Assembly: GCA_963701735.1 (NCBI GenBank)
Contig: CAVPBI010000017.1
Location: forward strand, 186,001-250,000
Origin: CAWABB01 sp963701735
GTDB lineage: Bacteria; Bacteroidota; Ignavibacteria; UBA10030; UBA6906
Length of the DNA stretch: 64,000 nt
Reading direction: 5' to 3'
In this document: positions 1 through 8,701 of the stretch, piece after piece
Layout of the letters: every line of letters begins with the position of its first letter
Position numbering within the stretch: the first letter of the stretch is position 1
Notes under the pieces: generated by a model
Told to the model about the DNA's origin: nothing
The model's input: only the letters and a program-made list of their open reading frames with translations
The model's database searches: none
Translations under genes and position numbers: made by a program

Positions 1-1329
1 AACAGGATCGACATCCTCGGGGAGCTCCGGTTCCCGCACTCCCCGGGTCTGCTGTACTCGGCGTTCACCTACTTCACGGGGTTCAAGGTGAATTCGGCGG
101 AGTACAAGGTCATGGGGCTCGCCCCGTACGGGCGGCCGACGTACGTGCAGGCGATCCTGGATCACCTGATCGATCTGAAGGAGGACGGATCGTTCAGGAT
201 GAACATGGAGTTCTTTGATTACTGCGCCGGGCTCCGGATGACCAGCGGGAAGTTCGACGCCCTGTTCGGCGGCCCGCCCCGGGCGCCGGAATCGCCGCTC
301 ACGGAACGGGAGATGGACCTCGCGCGCTCGCTGCAGGACGTGACCGAGGAGATCATGCTGCGCATGACCCGCCACGTTCACCGTGAGACGGGGGAGAAGA
401 ACCTCGTGCTGGCCGGAGGCGTGGCGTTGAACTGCGTCGGCAACGGCCGCATCCTCCGGGAGGGCCCGTTCGAGAATCTCTGGATCCAGCCGGCGGCCGG
501 CGATGCCGGAGGCGCCCTCGGGGCTGCGCTCTTCGCATGGTACGCCCACCAGGCGAATCCCCGCACGGCAGACGGCCGGCGGGACGCGCAACGGGGGTCG
601 TACCTGGGTCCCGCCTACGATGACGCCGCCATCGAGGAGACGCTCCGGAAGAACGGTGCGCGGTACCGCAGGCTCCAGCGGGAGGAGCTGCTCGAGACGG
701 TGGCCGAGCTGCTCGAACGGGAAAATGTCATCGGATGGTTTCAGGGGAGGATGGAGTTCGGCCCGCGCGCCCTCGGGGCGAGGAGCATCCTCGGAGATCC
801 CCGCTCGAAGCGGATGCAGGCCGTGATGAATCTCAAGATCAAGTACCGGGAATCGTTCCGGCCGTTCGCCCCGTCGGTGCTCCGGGAGCACGTCGGGGAC
901 TTCTTCGAACTCGACAGGAGCAGCCCGTATATGCTGCTGGTCGCCCCGGTCGTGGAGCGGCGACGGATTGCGATGACGCCCGAGCAGGAAAGCCTCTTCG
1001 GGATCGACAGGCTGAACGTCCCGCGCTCGGATATTCCCGCGGTCACGCACGTCGACTACTCCGCGCGCATTCAGACCGTGGAACGGGACGACCACCCGCT
1101 CTATTACGACCTGATCGAAACGTTCCGCCGCCGAACGGGCTGTCCGCTCCTCGTCAATACGTCGTTCAACGTGCGGGGCGAGCCGATCGTGTGCAGGCCG
1201 GAGGAGGCCTACCGCTGTTTCATGAGGACGGAGATGGACTATCTGGTCGTGGGCAGCTTCCTCCTGGCGAAGTCAGAGCAGGACACAGGTGGAGCAGGAC
1301 GCATCGTGGAAGAAGGAGTTCGAGCTTGA
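1..1329 (+). CDS. Carbamoyltransferase (NodU/CmcH family), 5'-truncated by window edge
   Basis: The frame is open from base 1, so the start lies outside the window. The visible 442 residues are the second half of the ASKHA-fold catalytic domain plus the C-terminal YrdC-like/C domain of O-carbamoyltransferases, which move the carbamoyl group of carbamoyl phosphate onto a hydroxyl of a sugar or natural product. Recognisable blocks are YKVMGLAPYG, LAGGVALNCVGNG, GRMEFGPRALGARSILGDPR, RPFAPSVL, AVTHVD and LLVNTSFNVRGEPI. Family members are about 570-620 residues, so roughly 150 are missing. The TGA overlaps the TTG start of the SxtJ-like gene, and a DUF5989 gene follows. This trio recurs in bacterial genomes and resembles sxtI-J-K of saxitoxin clusters. 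The substrate is unknown; a cell-surface sugar is my guess. Confidence 0.93.
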   Translation, partial: NRIDILGELRFPHSPGLLYSAFTYFTGFKVNSAEYKVMGLAPYGRPTYVQAILDHLIDLKEDGSFRMNMEFFDYCAGLRMTSGKFDALFGGPPRAPESPLTEREMDLARSLQDVTEEIMLRMTRHVHRETGEKNLVLAGGVALNCVGNGRILREGPFENLWIQPAAGDAGGALGAALFAWYAHQANPRTADGRRDAQRGSYLGPAYDDAAIEETLRKNGARYRRLQREELLETVAELLERENVIGWFQGRMEFGPRALGARSILGDPRSKRMQAVMNLKIKYRESFRPFAPSVLREHVGDFFELDRSSPYMLLVAPVVERRRIAMTPEQESLFGIDRLNVPRSDIPAVTHVDYSARIQTVERDDHPLYYDLIETFRRRTGCPLLVNTSFNVRGEPIVCRPEEAYRCFMRTEMDYLVVGSFLLAKSEQDTGGAGRIVEEGVRA

Positions 1330-1707
1330 CTGAGGTGCGGAAATTCGGTTTGATGTTTGCAGCGATCAGCGCCGCGGTGGCCGGATACCTGGCCTACACA
1401 GGCTCCCCTCTCTGGCCGTGGTTCGGGGGAGGCGGGGCTGTTCTTCCTTGTCACCGGGCTGTTTGCGGAGCCGGTGCTGCGCCCCGTGCATGCGGGCTGG
1501 ATGAAGTTCGCCCATGTGCTCGGCTGGATCAACACGCGCCTTCTGCTGGGCCTCTTCTTCTATCTGGTTCTGACGCCCGTCGCGCTCGTGCTCAGGCTCG
1601 CGGGGAAGGATCTGTTGCAGCAGCGGCTGGACCGCTCCGCGCAGTCGTACTGGGTGAAGCGTGAGCCGGCGCAGATCGATCCGGAACGATACGAACGGCT
1701 TTTCTGA
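1326..1707 (+). CDS. SxtJ-family small membrane protein (one frameshift)
   Basis: The start is a TTG inside the stop region of the carbamoyltransferase gene (4-bp overlap). The first about 35 residues (TEVRKFGLMFAAISAAVAG) are read in one frame. From about 1420-1440 the conserved part continues one base later: LFFLVTGLFAEPVLRPVHAG, then WMKFAHVLGWINTRLLLGLF and FYLVLTPVALVLRLAGKDLL. The join lies in the G-rich run near 1426-1438, consistent with one extra base. The protein has about three membrane segments. SxtJ proteins accompany carbamoyltransferases but have no established reaction; they may anchor the enzyme at the membrane. Identification rests on the GWxNTRLxLGLxFYxxxTP core and on context. 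Confidence 0.75.
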
Positions 1708-1721
1708 TCAGGGACGCATTC

Positions 1722-1907
1722 ATGGCACGACGGAAGACAGCGGGACGCGGGGGGAAGCTCACCATCCTTAGCGAGCTCTGGGACTTCATGAAGGTGCGGA
1801 AGAAGTGGTGGCTGGGTCCGATCATCCTCATGCTGCTCTTGCTCGGACTCCTCGTGGTGTTCACGCAGGGGTCGGCGCTGGCGCCGTTCATCTACACGCT
1901 GTTCTAG
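1722..1907 (+). CDS. DUF5989 family small membrane protein
   Basis: This 61-residue protein has a basic N-terminus (MARRKTAGRGGK), then ILSELWDFMKVRKKWWLGPI and a single hydrophobic helix rich in Leu, ending APFIYTLF. The pattern LWxFxxxRKKWWLxP followed by one TM helix and APFIYTLF is that of DUF5989. It starts 15 bases after the SxtJ-like gene and is evidently co-transcribed with the carbamoyltransferase. The function is unknown. Its constant partnership with SxtJ suggests a membrane accessory of the carbamoylation step. Confidence 0.8.
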   Translation: MARRKTAGRGGKLTILSELWDFMKVRKKWWLGPIILMLLLLGLLVVFTQGSALAPFIYTLF

Positions 1908-1916
1908 CCCGAACCT

Positions 1917-2711
1917 CTAGAAGCGTTTCAGGAACGCCAGCAGCTGTTCGTTGAACACCTCGGGGTTCTCGATGTTGCTCATGTGACCCGCGGCCGGGAT
2001 CACGTGCATGTGCGAACCCGGGATGCGTTCGTGCATCGCCCTGGATGCCGCGGGAGGCGTGACGGCGTCGTGCTCTCCGACCAGAATCAGGGTGGGGACG
2101 GAGATCGAGCCGAGCGATGGCGTCGTGTCGGTGCGCGCGGCCAGCGCGAGCAGCGTCCCGGCGATCGCCAGCGGCGGGGTTCTCCCCATCACCCGCTTGA
2201 TCGAGGCGACCACATCGGGTTTCGCGGCGAAGGTCCCCTCCCAGAACACCGCGCGCGCGAACCCTTCCGCAAACTCCACCGAGCCGCTGCGCTTCACAGC
2301 CTTCATCGTCTCGAACCGCTTCACCTTCGACTCGTTCGTGTCCGCTTCGCTCTTCGTATCGCACAGCACTGCGCCTTTGAACCGCCCCGGCTCCCGCTCC
2401 AGCGCCCTGAGCGAGATGTACCCACCCATCGAGAGACCGACCACAATGCATTCTTTGATGCTGAGGAGGTCCAGGAGCGCGAAGAGATCGTCCACGTGGC
2501 CGTCGATGGTGTACTGGCCGTCGCCGATGTCGCTCATGCCATGCCCGCGGATGTCGTAAGCAATGGCCCTGTGCGTCTGGCCTACGGGGCCGAGCTGCGG
2601 TGTCCACATTTCGTGGCTGAAAGGGAAGCCGTGGAGGAACACGACCGGCACTGCGGACCGGTCGCCGCTATCCGCATATTCGATGGCGCCGCTTGGGAGG
2701 AGTGCTTTCAT
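1917..2711 (-). CDS. Alpha/beta-hydrolase (PcaD/3-oxoadipate enol-lactonase-like)
   Basis: This is a 264-residue cytosolic alpha/beta-hydrolase of normal family length. The catalytic triad is visible: nucleophile Ser94 in GLSMGG, Asp215 in VGEHD, and His243 in AAGHMS. The oxyanion-hole motif HGFPFSHEMW (residues 27-36) and DIRGHGMSD are typical of PcaD-like lactonases and esterases. No signal peptide is present. It is transcribed away from the carbamoyltransferase set, and its start lies 7 bases from the stop of the upstream membrane-protein gene at 2719-3117, so the two form a small operon. The substrate cannot be inferred; nothing nearby encodes a beta-ketoadipate pathway. Confidence 0.92.
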   Translation of the reverse strand: MKALLPSGAIEYADSGDRSAVPVVFLHGFPFSHEMWTPQLGPVGQTHRAIAYDIRGHGMSDIGDGQYTIDGHVDDLFALLDLLSIKECIVVGLSMGGYISLRALEREPGRFKGAVLCDTKSEADTNESKVKRFETMKAVKRSGSVEFAEGFARAVFWEGTFAAKPDVVASIKRVMGRTPPLAIAGTLLALAARTDTTPSLGSISVPTLILVGEHDAVTPPAASRAMHERIPGSHMHVIPAAGHMSNIENPEVFNEQLLAFLKRF

Positions 2712-2718
2712 GAGTGGC

Positions 2719-3117
2719 CTACCCGATGAAATATGCCAGGGAGATGGAGAGCGCCGCAGCCTTGAAAAGCAGTGAGAGGGCCCTGATGGTCATGATCCTC
2801 TGCTGGGCTTCATCCATCGCCCGCGACAGGAGCAGGGCCGGGATGGAGATCAGCAGCCAGACGACGGCAACGTACAGGAAGGCCCTCCCTGAACCGGCCC
2901 AGAGCCCGAAGTACAGGAAGCTGAGCCCACCCAGAACGATGGCGTTTTGCAGAAGGCTGAGCAGGAATCGCCCGAACGGGCCGATCGAATCCCCGGGCTC
3001 CCCTCCGCCTCGCCTGATCTGCCACCTCTGGATCATGCCCGATGCCATGTCCAGGAGGACCGCTGGCACCGTGGCGACAGCTGTCGCAAGCCAGACGTTT
3101 TCTGGGATCATGGTCAA
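2719..3117 (-). CDS. Hypothetical four-helix membrane protein
   Basis: This 132-residue protein is not recognised. Hydrophobic stretches lie near residues 8-24, 50-66, 75-98 and 108-130. The basic loop WQIRRGGGEPG follows the first helix. It sits immediately upstream of, and probably in one transcript with, the alpha/beta-hydrolase. A TTG-N20-TACTGTTG motif ends three bases before the first ATG, which would make the message leaderless or the true start the second ATG six bases downstream. The function is unknown. Confidence 0.62.
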   Translation of the reverse strand: MTMIPENVWLATAVATVPAVLLDMASGMIQRWQIRRGGGEPGDSIGPFGRFLLSLLQNAIVLGGLSFLYFGLWAGSGRAFLYVAVVWLLISIPALLLSRAMDEAQQRIMTIRALSLLFKAAALSISLAYFIG

Positions 3118-3217
3118 CAGTATCCAAATGACCCATGAGAGTCAAGCCGCGTGGCGGTCACCCATGGGTGTACCTCGTCGAAAACGCAAAATGACGGCGT
3201 GGTAGCGCAGGATTTGA

Positions 3218-3248
3218 TTGTACCTCACGAATCTCCTGCGTATATTCG
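3218..3248 (+). promoter_or_regulatory. Bacteroidetes-type promoter for the dipeptidase gene
   Basis: TTG at 3218-3220, 20 bases, then TATATTCG at 3241-3248. This fits the TTG/TAnnTTTG sigma-A promoter of Bacteroidetes. It lies 43 bases before the ATG at 3292, and the spacing equals that of ten other sites in this window. Confidence 0.5.
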
Positions 3249-3291
3249 TCACAAAGCCCGCCCCCAACGCTCATTGTCACCGGAGCATCAG

Positions 3292-4677
3292 ATGGAATCG
3301 ATTTTTGCCTTCCTGGAGACTCACAAGGACCGTTACCTCCGTGAGTTGAACGACTTCCTTGCCATCCCCAGTGTCAGCACGCATCCCCAGAATGCCGCCG
3401 ATGTCAGGCGATGTGCAGACTGGGTGGCGGACCACATGCGCATCGTCGGCATGGACAACGTCCAGATCTTTCAAACCGCGGGACACCCGATTGTGTATGG
3501 TGACTGGTTGCACGCCCCGGACAAGCCGACCGTCCTTCTCTACGGGCATTACGATGTTCAGCCGGCCGAGCCTCTCGATCTGTGGGAGTCGCCGCCGTTC
3601 CAGGGGACCGTCCGCAGCGGGAACCTTTATGCGCGCGGCGCGGCAGACGACAAGGGGCAGGTCTTCATTCATTTGAAGGCCATCGAAGCGATCATGAAGA
3701 ACGCGGGCCAGTTGCCCGTGAACCTCAAGCTGCTGATTGAAGGGGAAGAGGAGATCGGAAGCGAGCACCTCGAAGCGTTCGTTGGCGAACACAAAGACCT
3801 CCTGAAGGCCGACCTGGTGCTGATCTCGGATTCCTCGATGTTCAAGAAGGGGGTTCCATCGATCTGCTACGGATTGCGCGGGCTCGCATACATGCAGATC
3901 GATCTGGTCGGCCCGAACAAGGATCTGCATTCCGGCTCCTTCGGCGGAACGGTGCATAATCCGATCCAGGCCCTCGCCGAGATCATCTCGCAGCTGCACG
4001 ACAAGAACGGCCGCGTGACAATTCCAGGCTTCTACAAGGATGTGCTCCCGCTGACGAAGAAAGAGCGCGTGGCCTATAAGAAGCTTCCGTTCAAGGAGAA
4101 GGAGTACGCGCGGGACCTCGGCGTGAAGCAGCTGTATGGCGAGAAAGGGTTTACCACCCTGGAGCGCGTCTGGGCACGGCCCACGCTCGAGTGCAACGGG
4201 ATCGTGGGCGGGTTCACCGGCGAGGGCGCGAAGACCGTGCTCCCTTCAAAAGCCTCCGCGAAGATTTCCATGCGGCTCGTCCCGAATCAAACTGCGGCGA
4301 AAGTCGCGAAGCTGTTCGAGAAGCATATCAAGAAACTCGCGCCCAAGACCGTTTCGGTGACGGTCCGCTCGCTGCACGGAGGCGAGCCGGCGATAACGCC
4401 GATCAACAGCCCGGGCGTCAAGGCGGCTGTGGCCGCGCTGGAGAAGGGATTCGGGAAGAAGCCGTTGTACCAGCGCGAAGGTGGGTCCATCCCGATTGTC
4501 GTCCAGTTCAAGCATCTCCTCGGAATCGACACCGTGCTTCTCGGGTTCGGGCTCCCGGACGAAAACGCCCACGCGCCCAACGAGTTCCTGAACCTGGAGA
4601 ACTTTTTCGGCGGGATCCGCACCTCCGTCCATTTCTTGTACGAGCTCCCGCATTTCATGGACGGAAAGCGCCGCTGA
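3292..4677 (+). CDS. M20 family dipeptidase (CNDP-like metallopeptidase)
   Basis: This 461-residue cytosolic dinuclear zinc peptidase of the M20/CNDP group hydrolyses dipeptides or short peptides. Metal ligands are visible: His86 in YGHYDVQP, Asp120 in GAADDKGQ, Glu153/154 in IEGEEEIGSEH, Asp180 in LISDSSMF, and a C-terminal His in ENAHAPNEF. The M20 dimerisation lid lies in between (GLRGLAYMQIDLVGPNKDLH onward). I chose the ATG at 3292 because the protein there begins MESIFAFLETHKDRYLRELN, as homologues do; upstream in-frame codons overlap the promoter. It is monocistronic, with a hairpin after the stop. Confidence 0.95.
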   Translation: MESIFAFLETHKDRYLRELNDFLAIPSVSTHPQNAADVRRCADWVADHMRIVGMDNVQIFQTAGHPIVYGDWLHAPDKPTVLLYGHYDVQPAEPLDLWESPPFQGTVRSGNLYARGAADDKGQVFIHLKAIEAIMKNAGQLPVNLKLLIEGEEEIGSEHLEAFVGEHKDLLKADLVLISDSSMFKKGVPSICYGLRGLAYMQIDLVGPNKDLHSGSFGGTVHNPIQALAEIISQLHDKNGRVTIPGFYKDVLPLTKKERVAYKKLPFKEKEYARDLGVKQLYGEKGFTTLERVWARPTLECNGIVGGFTGEGAKTVLPSKASAKISMRLVPNQTAAKVAKLFEKHIKKLAPKTVSVTVRSLHGGEPAITPINSPGVKAAVAALEKGFGKKPLYQREGGSIPIVVQFKHLLGIDTVLLGFGLPDENAHAPNEFLNLENFFGGIRTSVHFLYELPHFMDGKRR

Positions 4678-4735
4678 CATTGGCCTGACAGCCTCCGGGT
4701 GTCGGCGGCAGCCACGCCCAAGGCACGATTCCCGT

Positions 4736-4760
4736 CGCGTCCCGCCCCGAGCGGGACGCG
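4736..4760. terminator. GC-rich hairpin between convergent genes
   Basis: A perfect 10-bp stem (4736-4745 with 4751-4760) closes a 5-base loop, between the stops of the dipeptidase gene and the oppositely transcribed small membrane gene. It lacks a T-tract, so intrinsic termination is only plausible. Confidence 0.4.
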
Positions 4761-4852
4761 GCGCGTTTCGGGGTTCACGTCCCGGCGAGCCGACGGATGA
4801 TGCTCGCCGGGGACGGAACCGATGGAGAAGAAGCCGGCAGGCTCGCGCGCGG

Positions 4853-5116
4853 TCAGGTCTTCTGCGCGAAGAGCGTGGTTGCGAACCGGTTGTAGAGCCA
4901 GGCGAGTAGCACGCCCCCGATGAAGCCGTCCACGAACCCCCAGATCAGACCGACGATCGCACCGCCGATGCTTCGAGAGAAGCCAGGGAAGGGGACGACC
5001 AACGCGTCGATTGTTTCCCCCCGCCCGAACCAGATGGATACCAGTGTGAGGAAGAAAACGAAAAGCCCCGCCACAACTCCCGTCGCCAGTCCAAAGGCAC
5101 GCACGCGCAGTTTCAT
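4853..5116 (-). CDS. Small two-helix membrane protein (annotated elsewhere as bacteriophage-holin-like)
   Basis: This 87-residue protein has two hydrophobic helices: residues about 9-29, and about 47-75 containing GGAIVGLIWGFVDGFIGGVL and AWLYN. The GxxxGLxWGFxDGxxGGxxxAWLYN pattern is common in small chromosomal proteins labelled holin-like. There is no phage context here, so lysis is unlikely. A strong ribosome-binding site, AGGAGGT, sits just before the ATG. A weak upstream match (TTG-N20-TACGCTTC) overlaps the end of the HTH gene. Confidence 0.7.
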   Translation of the reverse strand: MKLRVRAFGLATGVVAGLFVFFLTLVSIWFGRGETIDALVVPFPGFSRSIGGAIVGLIWGFVDGFIGGVLLAWLYNRFATTLFAQKT

Positions 5117-5263
5117 TGTGACCTCCTGACCGTTAGGTTCATTGAGATGTGGACCAGAGATCGATGCGGCTGCACCCCCCCTCGGGAGCTCCTGTGACGC
5201 GGGGAGGGATAGAGAAGGCAGGCCGAACCGTCCGGCGAAGCGTACGGAACTGAAGGGATAGAA

Positions 5264-5530
5264 TCAAGGCGTGCCAGCGAAGGTCATCGTCACTCTTTTC
5301 GTCCCTTCCTGAGTCTCTCTTCCCCGGCTCTCGTCGTGCAGAATCGGCTTGAATCGCGGGTCAAAGTGCCCGTCAAACCATCGATCGATGACAGACTTCT
5401 TGAACCGCCATTCTTTCCCGAGTTTCGCGGCGGGGATGCGCTTTTCCTGGGCCCAGGTGTAGATCGTCTGCGGTTTGAGTTTCAGGTACGCCGCGACCTC
5501 TTCCAGCGTCATGATGTCCGAATCACTCAT
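5264..5530 (-). CDS. Helix-turn-helix (excisionase/MerR-like) DNA-binding protein
   Basis: This 88-residue protein has an N-terminal DNA-binding domain: MTLEEVAAYLKLKPQTIYTW, then KRIPAAKLGKEWRFKKSVID. This is the HTH_17 excisionase family (winged helix, residues 6-53). The 35-residue tail is polar. The start is the ATG at 5530, one base after the upstream membrane-protein gene's stop at 5532, so both genes share a transcript. No integrase or att site is nearby. A stand-alone regulator is more likely than a phage excisionase. Confidence 0.85.
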   Translation of the reverse strand: MSDSDIMTLEEVAAYLKLKPQTIYTWAQEKRIPAAKLGKEWRFKKSVIDRWFDGHFDPRFKPILHDESRGRETQEGTKRVTMTFAGTP

Positions 5531-5531
5531 G

Positions 5532-6284
5532 CTACCTTCCGATTGCTGTGCTGTCGGGTCCGAGCCAGACCGGTCCTCGCAGGGGAGGCGGTGGCGATGG
5601 CTCGGTGAGCCTGGAAATTGAATAGATGACCGCGGTGTAGAAGTTTCCCTCGTAGTTTCGGAAAAGGGCATACGGCTCATCTTTGTTTGCGAGGAACGGA
5701 CGGAGATTCCATGCCAGCTGGACGCCGACGAAGGCGAGAATGATGACCCAGAACCGGAACACGACAACGCCCGTCTTTGGATAGATCCCCTTCTGCTCGC
5801 ACGAGAACCGAAGAGCATCCAGGACCGCTCTCATCCCGAACAGCCCGGCGACAATGAAAATGGCGACGTGGAGAAGTTGCATGAAGTGGTAGTTGCCGCC
5901 CGTCAGGACGAAGAATATGACGATGGGGGTGAACGAAACCATGATTGCGGCGGTGAGGACGAACCCCGAGAGGATGATTGCCGCCATCTGGCCGATCTTC
6001 ATCGTCGACCCCAGGATGAACTGCACGATATAGAACGCGGGGAAGCAGATGAGAAGGGAGAGAAAGAAGAGAACGGGGAGCTTCACGCCTGCCGTGATCG
6101 CCTGCAGGATGCCGGTGTTGGAACCCATGATGGCCCCGTAGACGAACAGCAGGGCGGTAAGCAGAAGGCAGAGATGCGCCAGGTATTTCCCGGGGTGCTG
6201 CTCGCGCGCAAGCTGTTCGAAGAATTCGTCTCTATTCTGAAGCGTTGGCAGGAAGCTCGCAAGGCTACGCCGTGAGGTCGACAT
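5532..6284 (-). CDS. Polytopic membrane protein (Yip1-like topology)
   Basis: This protein is about 250 residues. A soluble N-terminus (SLASFLPTLQNRDEFFEQLA) is followed by about six hydrophobic segments, including KYLAHLCLLLTALLFVYGAI, FILGSTMKIGQMAAIILSGF and FWVIILAFVGVQLAWNLRPF, then YEGNFYTAVIYSI. The pattern resembles uncharacterised membrane proteins of Ignavibacteria-type genomes, some labelled actin-binding WH2 domain protein without functional proof. The Pro-rich C-terminus after SRLTEPSPPPP overlaps the region just before the HTH gene and may be extended by a frame error. The ATG at 6284 lies 24 bases downstream of a TTG-N20-TATCTTGC promoter. Confidence 0.78.
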   Translation of the reverse strand: MSTSRRSLASFLPTLQNRDEFFEQLAREQHPGKYLAHLCLLLTALLFVYGAIMGSNTGILQAITAGVKLPVLFFLSLLICFPAFYIVQFILGSTMKIGQMAAIILSGFVLTAAIMVSFTPIVIFFVLTGGNYHFMQLLHVAIFIVAGLFGMRAVLDALRFSCEQKGIYPKTGVVVFRFWVIILAFVGVQLAWNLRPFLANKDEPYALFRNYEGNFYTAVIYSISRLTEPSPPPPLRGPVWLGPDSTAIGR

Positions 6285-6308
6285 GGGGGTCTCCGGAGGA
6301 TGACGGGC

Positions 6309-6339
6309 GCAAGATAACACCCCGAGACCGTATTGTCAA
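6309..6339 (-). promoter_or_regulatory. Bacteroidetes-type promoter for the 6284 membrane-protein/HTH operon
   Basis: On the minus strand, TTG (6337-6339), 20 bases, TATCTTGC (6309-6316). It lies 24 bases before the ATG at 6284. Confidence 0.5.
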
Positions 6340-6419
6340 GTATATTACTGTTTATTATTGTTTGTGATGTTTTGTTAATATGTTCTGTGGAACCGTGCGT
6401 GCCGGCGAAGGCGGGCTTC

Positions 6420-6450
6420 TTGAAAGCGAGCGCGGGGGTGGGTATATTGA
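6420..6450 (+). promoter_or_regulatory. Bacteroidetes-type promoter for the phospholipase-like gene
   Basis: TTG at 6420-6422, 20 bases, TATATTGA at 6443-6450. It is divergent from the promoter at 6309-6339. The distance to the likely start codon is about 260 bases. Confidence 0.45.
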
Positions 6451-6712
6451 AACCTTGGCCACCAAAATGTCGAGGAATCCCCATGCGCCGTCTGAACAGT
6501 ACTCCCTGCTTGCCGGGTGGACAGCCCTCCCGTGTGGCAGCCAATTAGACGATTCGGTCGCTGAAATGATCGGCTGGGCCGAGAAGGTAGATCGATCGGT
6601 GCCTAGCGGATTGAAGGAGGCGAGGCATCCACGTGGTCCCTCCGGTGAATCCACGATGGCCACGGACACTATTGTCCACACTCCGCGGGTGAGTATGCCG
6701 CAACCGAAACAG
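6451..6712 (+). other. Long leader region of the phospholipase-like gene
   Basis: The 428-base gap between genes at 6285 and 6712 holds the two divergent promoters and this leader of about 260 bases. It contains a 21-codon open frame beginning at the ATG at 6483 and ending at a TAG near 6546. I see no recognised riboswitch. The leader may be shortened if the real start codon has been obscured by a frame error. Confidence 0.3.
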
Positions 6713-8633
6713 ATGTCGGCCGTGAAAAGGACTCTTCATGCGCTGCATTCATCTTGTTCTCCCTCGCGTCGGTTAAGCCTTCCGGGTTCCTCGTTCGGAT
6801 GGGTCTACCCGGAACATCGCGAGATCATGTTCAGCGGGCCATTCAGCGGCTTTCAGCCACAGGACTCCGTGACGCTGGCCATGCTCTGGGCCTACGCCCG
6901 GACGGGGCATGAATCCCGCCTGAGCGTCCTGCCTGCCGATACTGCCGACAGCATCGATCCCGCGACGATTGACCTCGCCGCCTGGCCTGCAATCTCAGGA
7001 GATCACTCGTGTTCGCCGGCGAACATGCTGCATAACGTGCTCGAAACCGACTGGATTCTGGATGTGGCCGGGGTGACGGCGAAGCTCAGCAGGGATCTGG
7101 CGGCGGCCGGGCTCGAACGCTACAAGCGAACCAACGCGCTTCGCGACTCCGATCTCAGGTTGCAGCGGGCTGATCCCGAATATATCACCCGTGCGGGCGC
7201 TAACAACGTTCACTTCCTTCTTGCCCGGCCGAATGCGGAAACGGACCAGCAAACGTACGTCGAGCTCTGTCTTGCGTCAGGCGTGGAGCTGAACGCTCTG
7301 GGTGCGTATGCATGGTATCACCTGAGCGCGCTGCGGAAGGCTCAGAAGGCTGTCCGAGGGTAACCTGTCCGATGCCGACCGGGTGTCGCTTGCACGCGCC
7401 GCACTTGCCGATGAAGCGTTCGCCATCCATTTCCTGCAGGACGTCTTCGCTGCGGGACACGTGGCGGGAACACGCGGCGATGCATCACAGCGGAAGGGGA
7501 CACACGACTACTACAATGAGTACGGCCTCGAGACGCGCACCTGGGACGGAAATGCCCTGATTCTCAAGGGCGATGCCTGGATGCGTCCGCAGGACGCCGA
7601 CCGGGCGGCGATTGCCGTTCGCGCAAGTCTCGCGCAACTGCTCGAGGCGTTCGAAGGGAAGGGGCAGTTCAAGGCGTTCAGGCTCAACGAGCCGATGGTG
7701 GCGACACCGGACAGCATGAACTCCTGCCTCCTGGATGTCATGCCGGCGCGCGACATCGAGAAGGGTCTGGGTCTGCTCCTCACCGATATCGTCCGGTCGA
7801 CGCCGGTTCCGGGTCTTGCGGAAGGAGAGGGAGAGCTGCCGCGCTTCCGTGCCGAGATCGGGCCCTTCATCGGAGTCGTCCCGGCCGTGCGGTTTGGGTT
7901 CCTGCAGGGGGGCTTCGGCGCGGGACAGACCAAGGGAGGCGTCACTAGCGGACTCGAGATGGCTGTGCGGCTCGGCCTCGGACTCGATGGCGTCATGAAC
8001 GAATCCGGCGACGGGCTCGTGTTCCTGGACCTTGGGGCCAGGCTGGATGCCCCGTCATCGATGTCCATCTATGACGAGGAGGTCCTCGATCAGTTCGGGA
8101 ATATATTTGCGGCGATCCCCTCGCGCGGAGCCTTGATCAGTCGGATCAGAATCCCCTTCTGGTTGATTCCGTTCGACCTCGTCCTCGCTGCTCCTATTCT
8201 TCTGCCCACTGCGCCGGAGACATACACTCAAATGGCGACGGTGGCAGGGAACGGCGGGTTGGTTCCGTGGCAGGCTGGCATTGCGACGTCCTTCGGTAGG
8301 TTCCAGTTTGTGCTCGGCCGCGAAGTCGGTGTCGCGCTCTTCGGGTACGTCGGGACAGCCCGGTTCCTGCTCCCGGCCGGCGATATTGCTCAGGAGGAAG
8401 CCGCGCTGGCCAGCATACGGTCGGTGCAGCTGGATTTTCCGGTGATCGAGTACATGCCGTTCCGAACGTTTTCATCGGACCAGAGCTCAAGCCTGGTGAT
8501 CCAGCTGTTTGGCGCAGTTGACATCCCCACTGCGGTCACGGATGTCATCCCGGCCGGCATTCAGGAACCTGAGGTCAATAGCATCTGGCAGTTCGGCCTG
8601 CGTGCGGCATTTCGGTGGCGGCATTACTGGTGA
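6713..8633 (+). CDS. Zinc-dependent phospholipase C/S1-P1 nuclease-like exported protein (frameshifted)
   Basis: The N-terminal half shows the all-helical zinc fold: mature start FGWVYPEHREIM, then SGDHSCSPANML, ANNVHFLLA, AYAWYHLSALRKA. After a frame change near 7335-7365 it continues with HFLQDVFAAGHVAG and GTHDYYNEYGL. His and Asp residues in these blocks are the expected trinuclear-zinc ligands. The remaining about 270 residues are unrecognised and rich in beta-prone, glycine-spaced stretches, ending AAFRWRHYW, like an outer-membrane strand. The start (6713, or GTG 6722) is uncertain. The signal-peptide region reads badly and may hold another indel: the alternative frame gives hydrophobic AAFILFSLASV near 6741-6775. 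Lipid or phosphoester hydrolysis at the envelope is inferred. Confidence 0.7.
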
Positions 8634-8642
8634 CCGGAGGGC

Positions 8643-8683
8643 TCGGCGGACTTCCCGGCTTGCGCATCGGGGAAGCCCGCCGA
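8643..8683. terminator. Hairpin between convergent genes
   Basis: The arms CGGCGGACTTCCC (8644-8656) and its near-perfect complement (8670-8682) have one mismatch around a loop of about 13 bases. It lies between the phospholipase-like and TonB-like genes. No T-tract is visible. Confidence 0.4.
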
Positions 8684-8701
8684 ACCCTGGAGGGTGAGAC
8701 A

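Noticed and set aside
6451..6712. A riboswitch or structured RNA in the long leader
   Set aside because: I could not match any known aptamer or build a convincing fold by eye. The length may come from a mis-set start codon.
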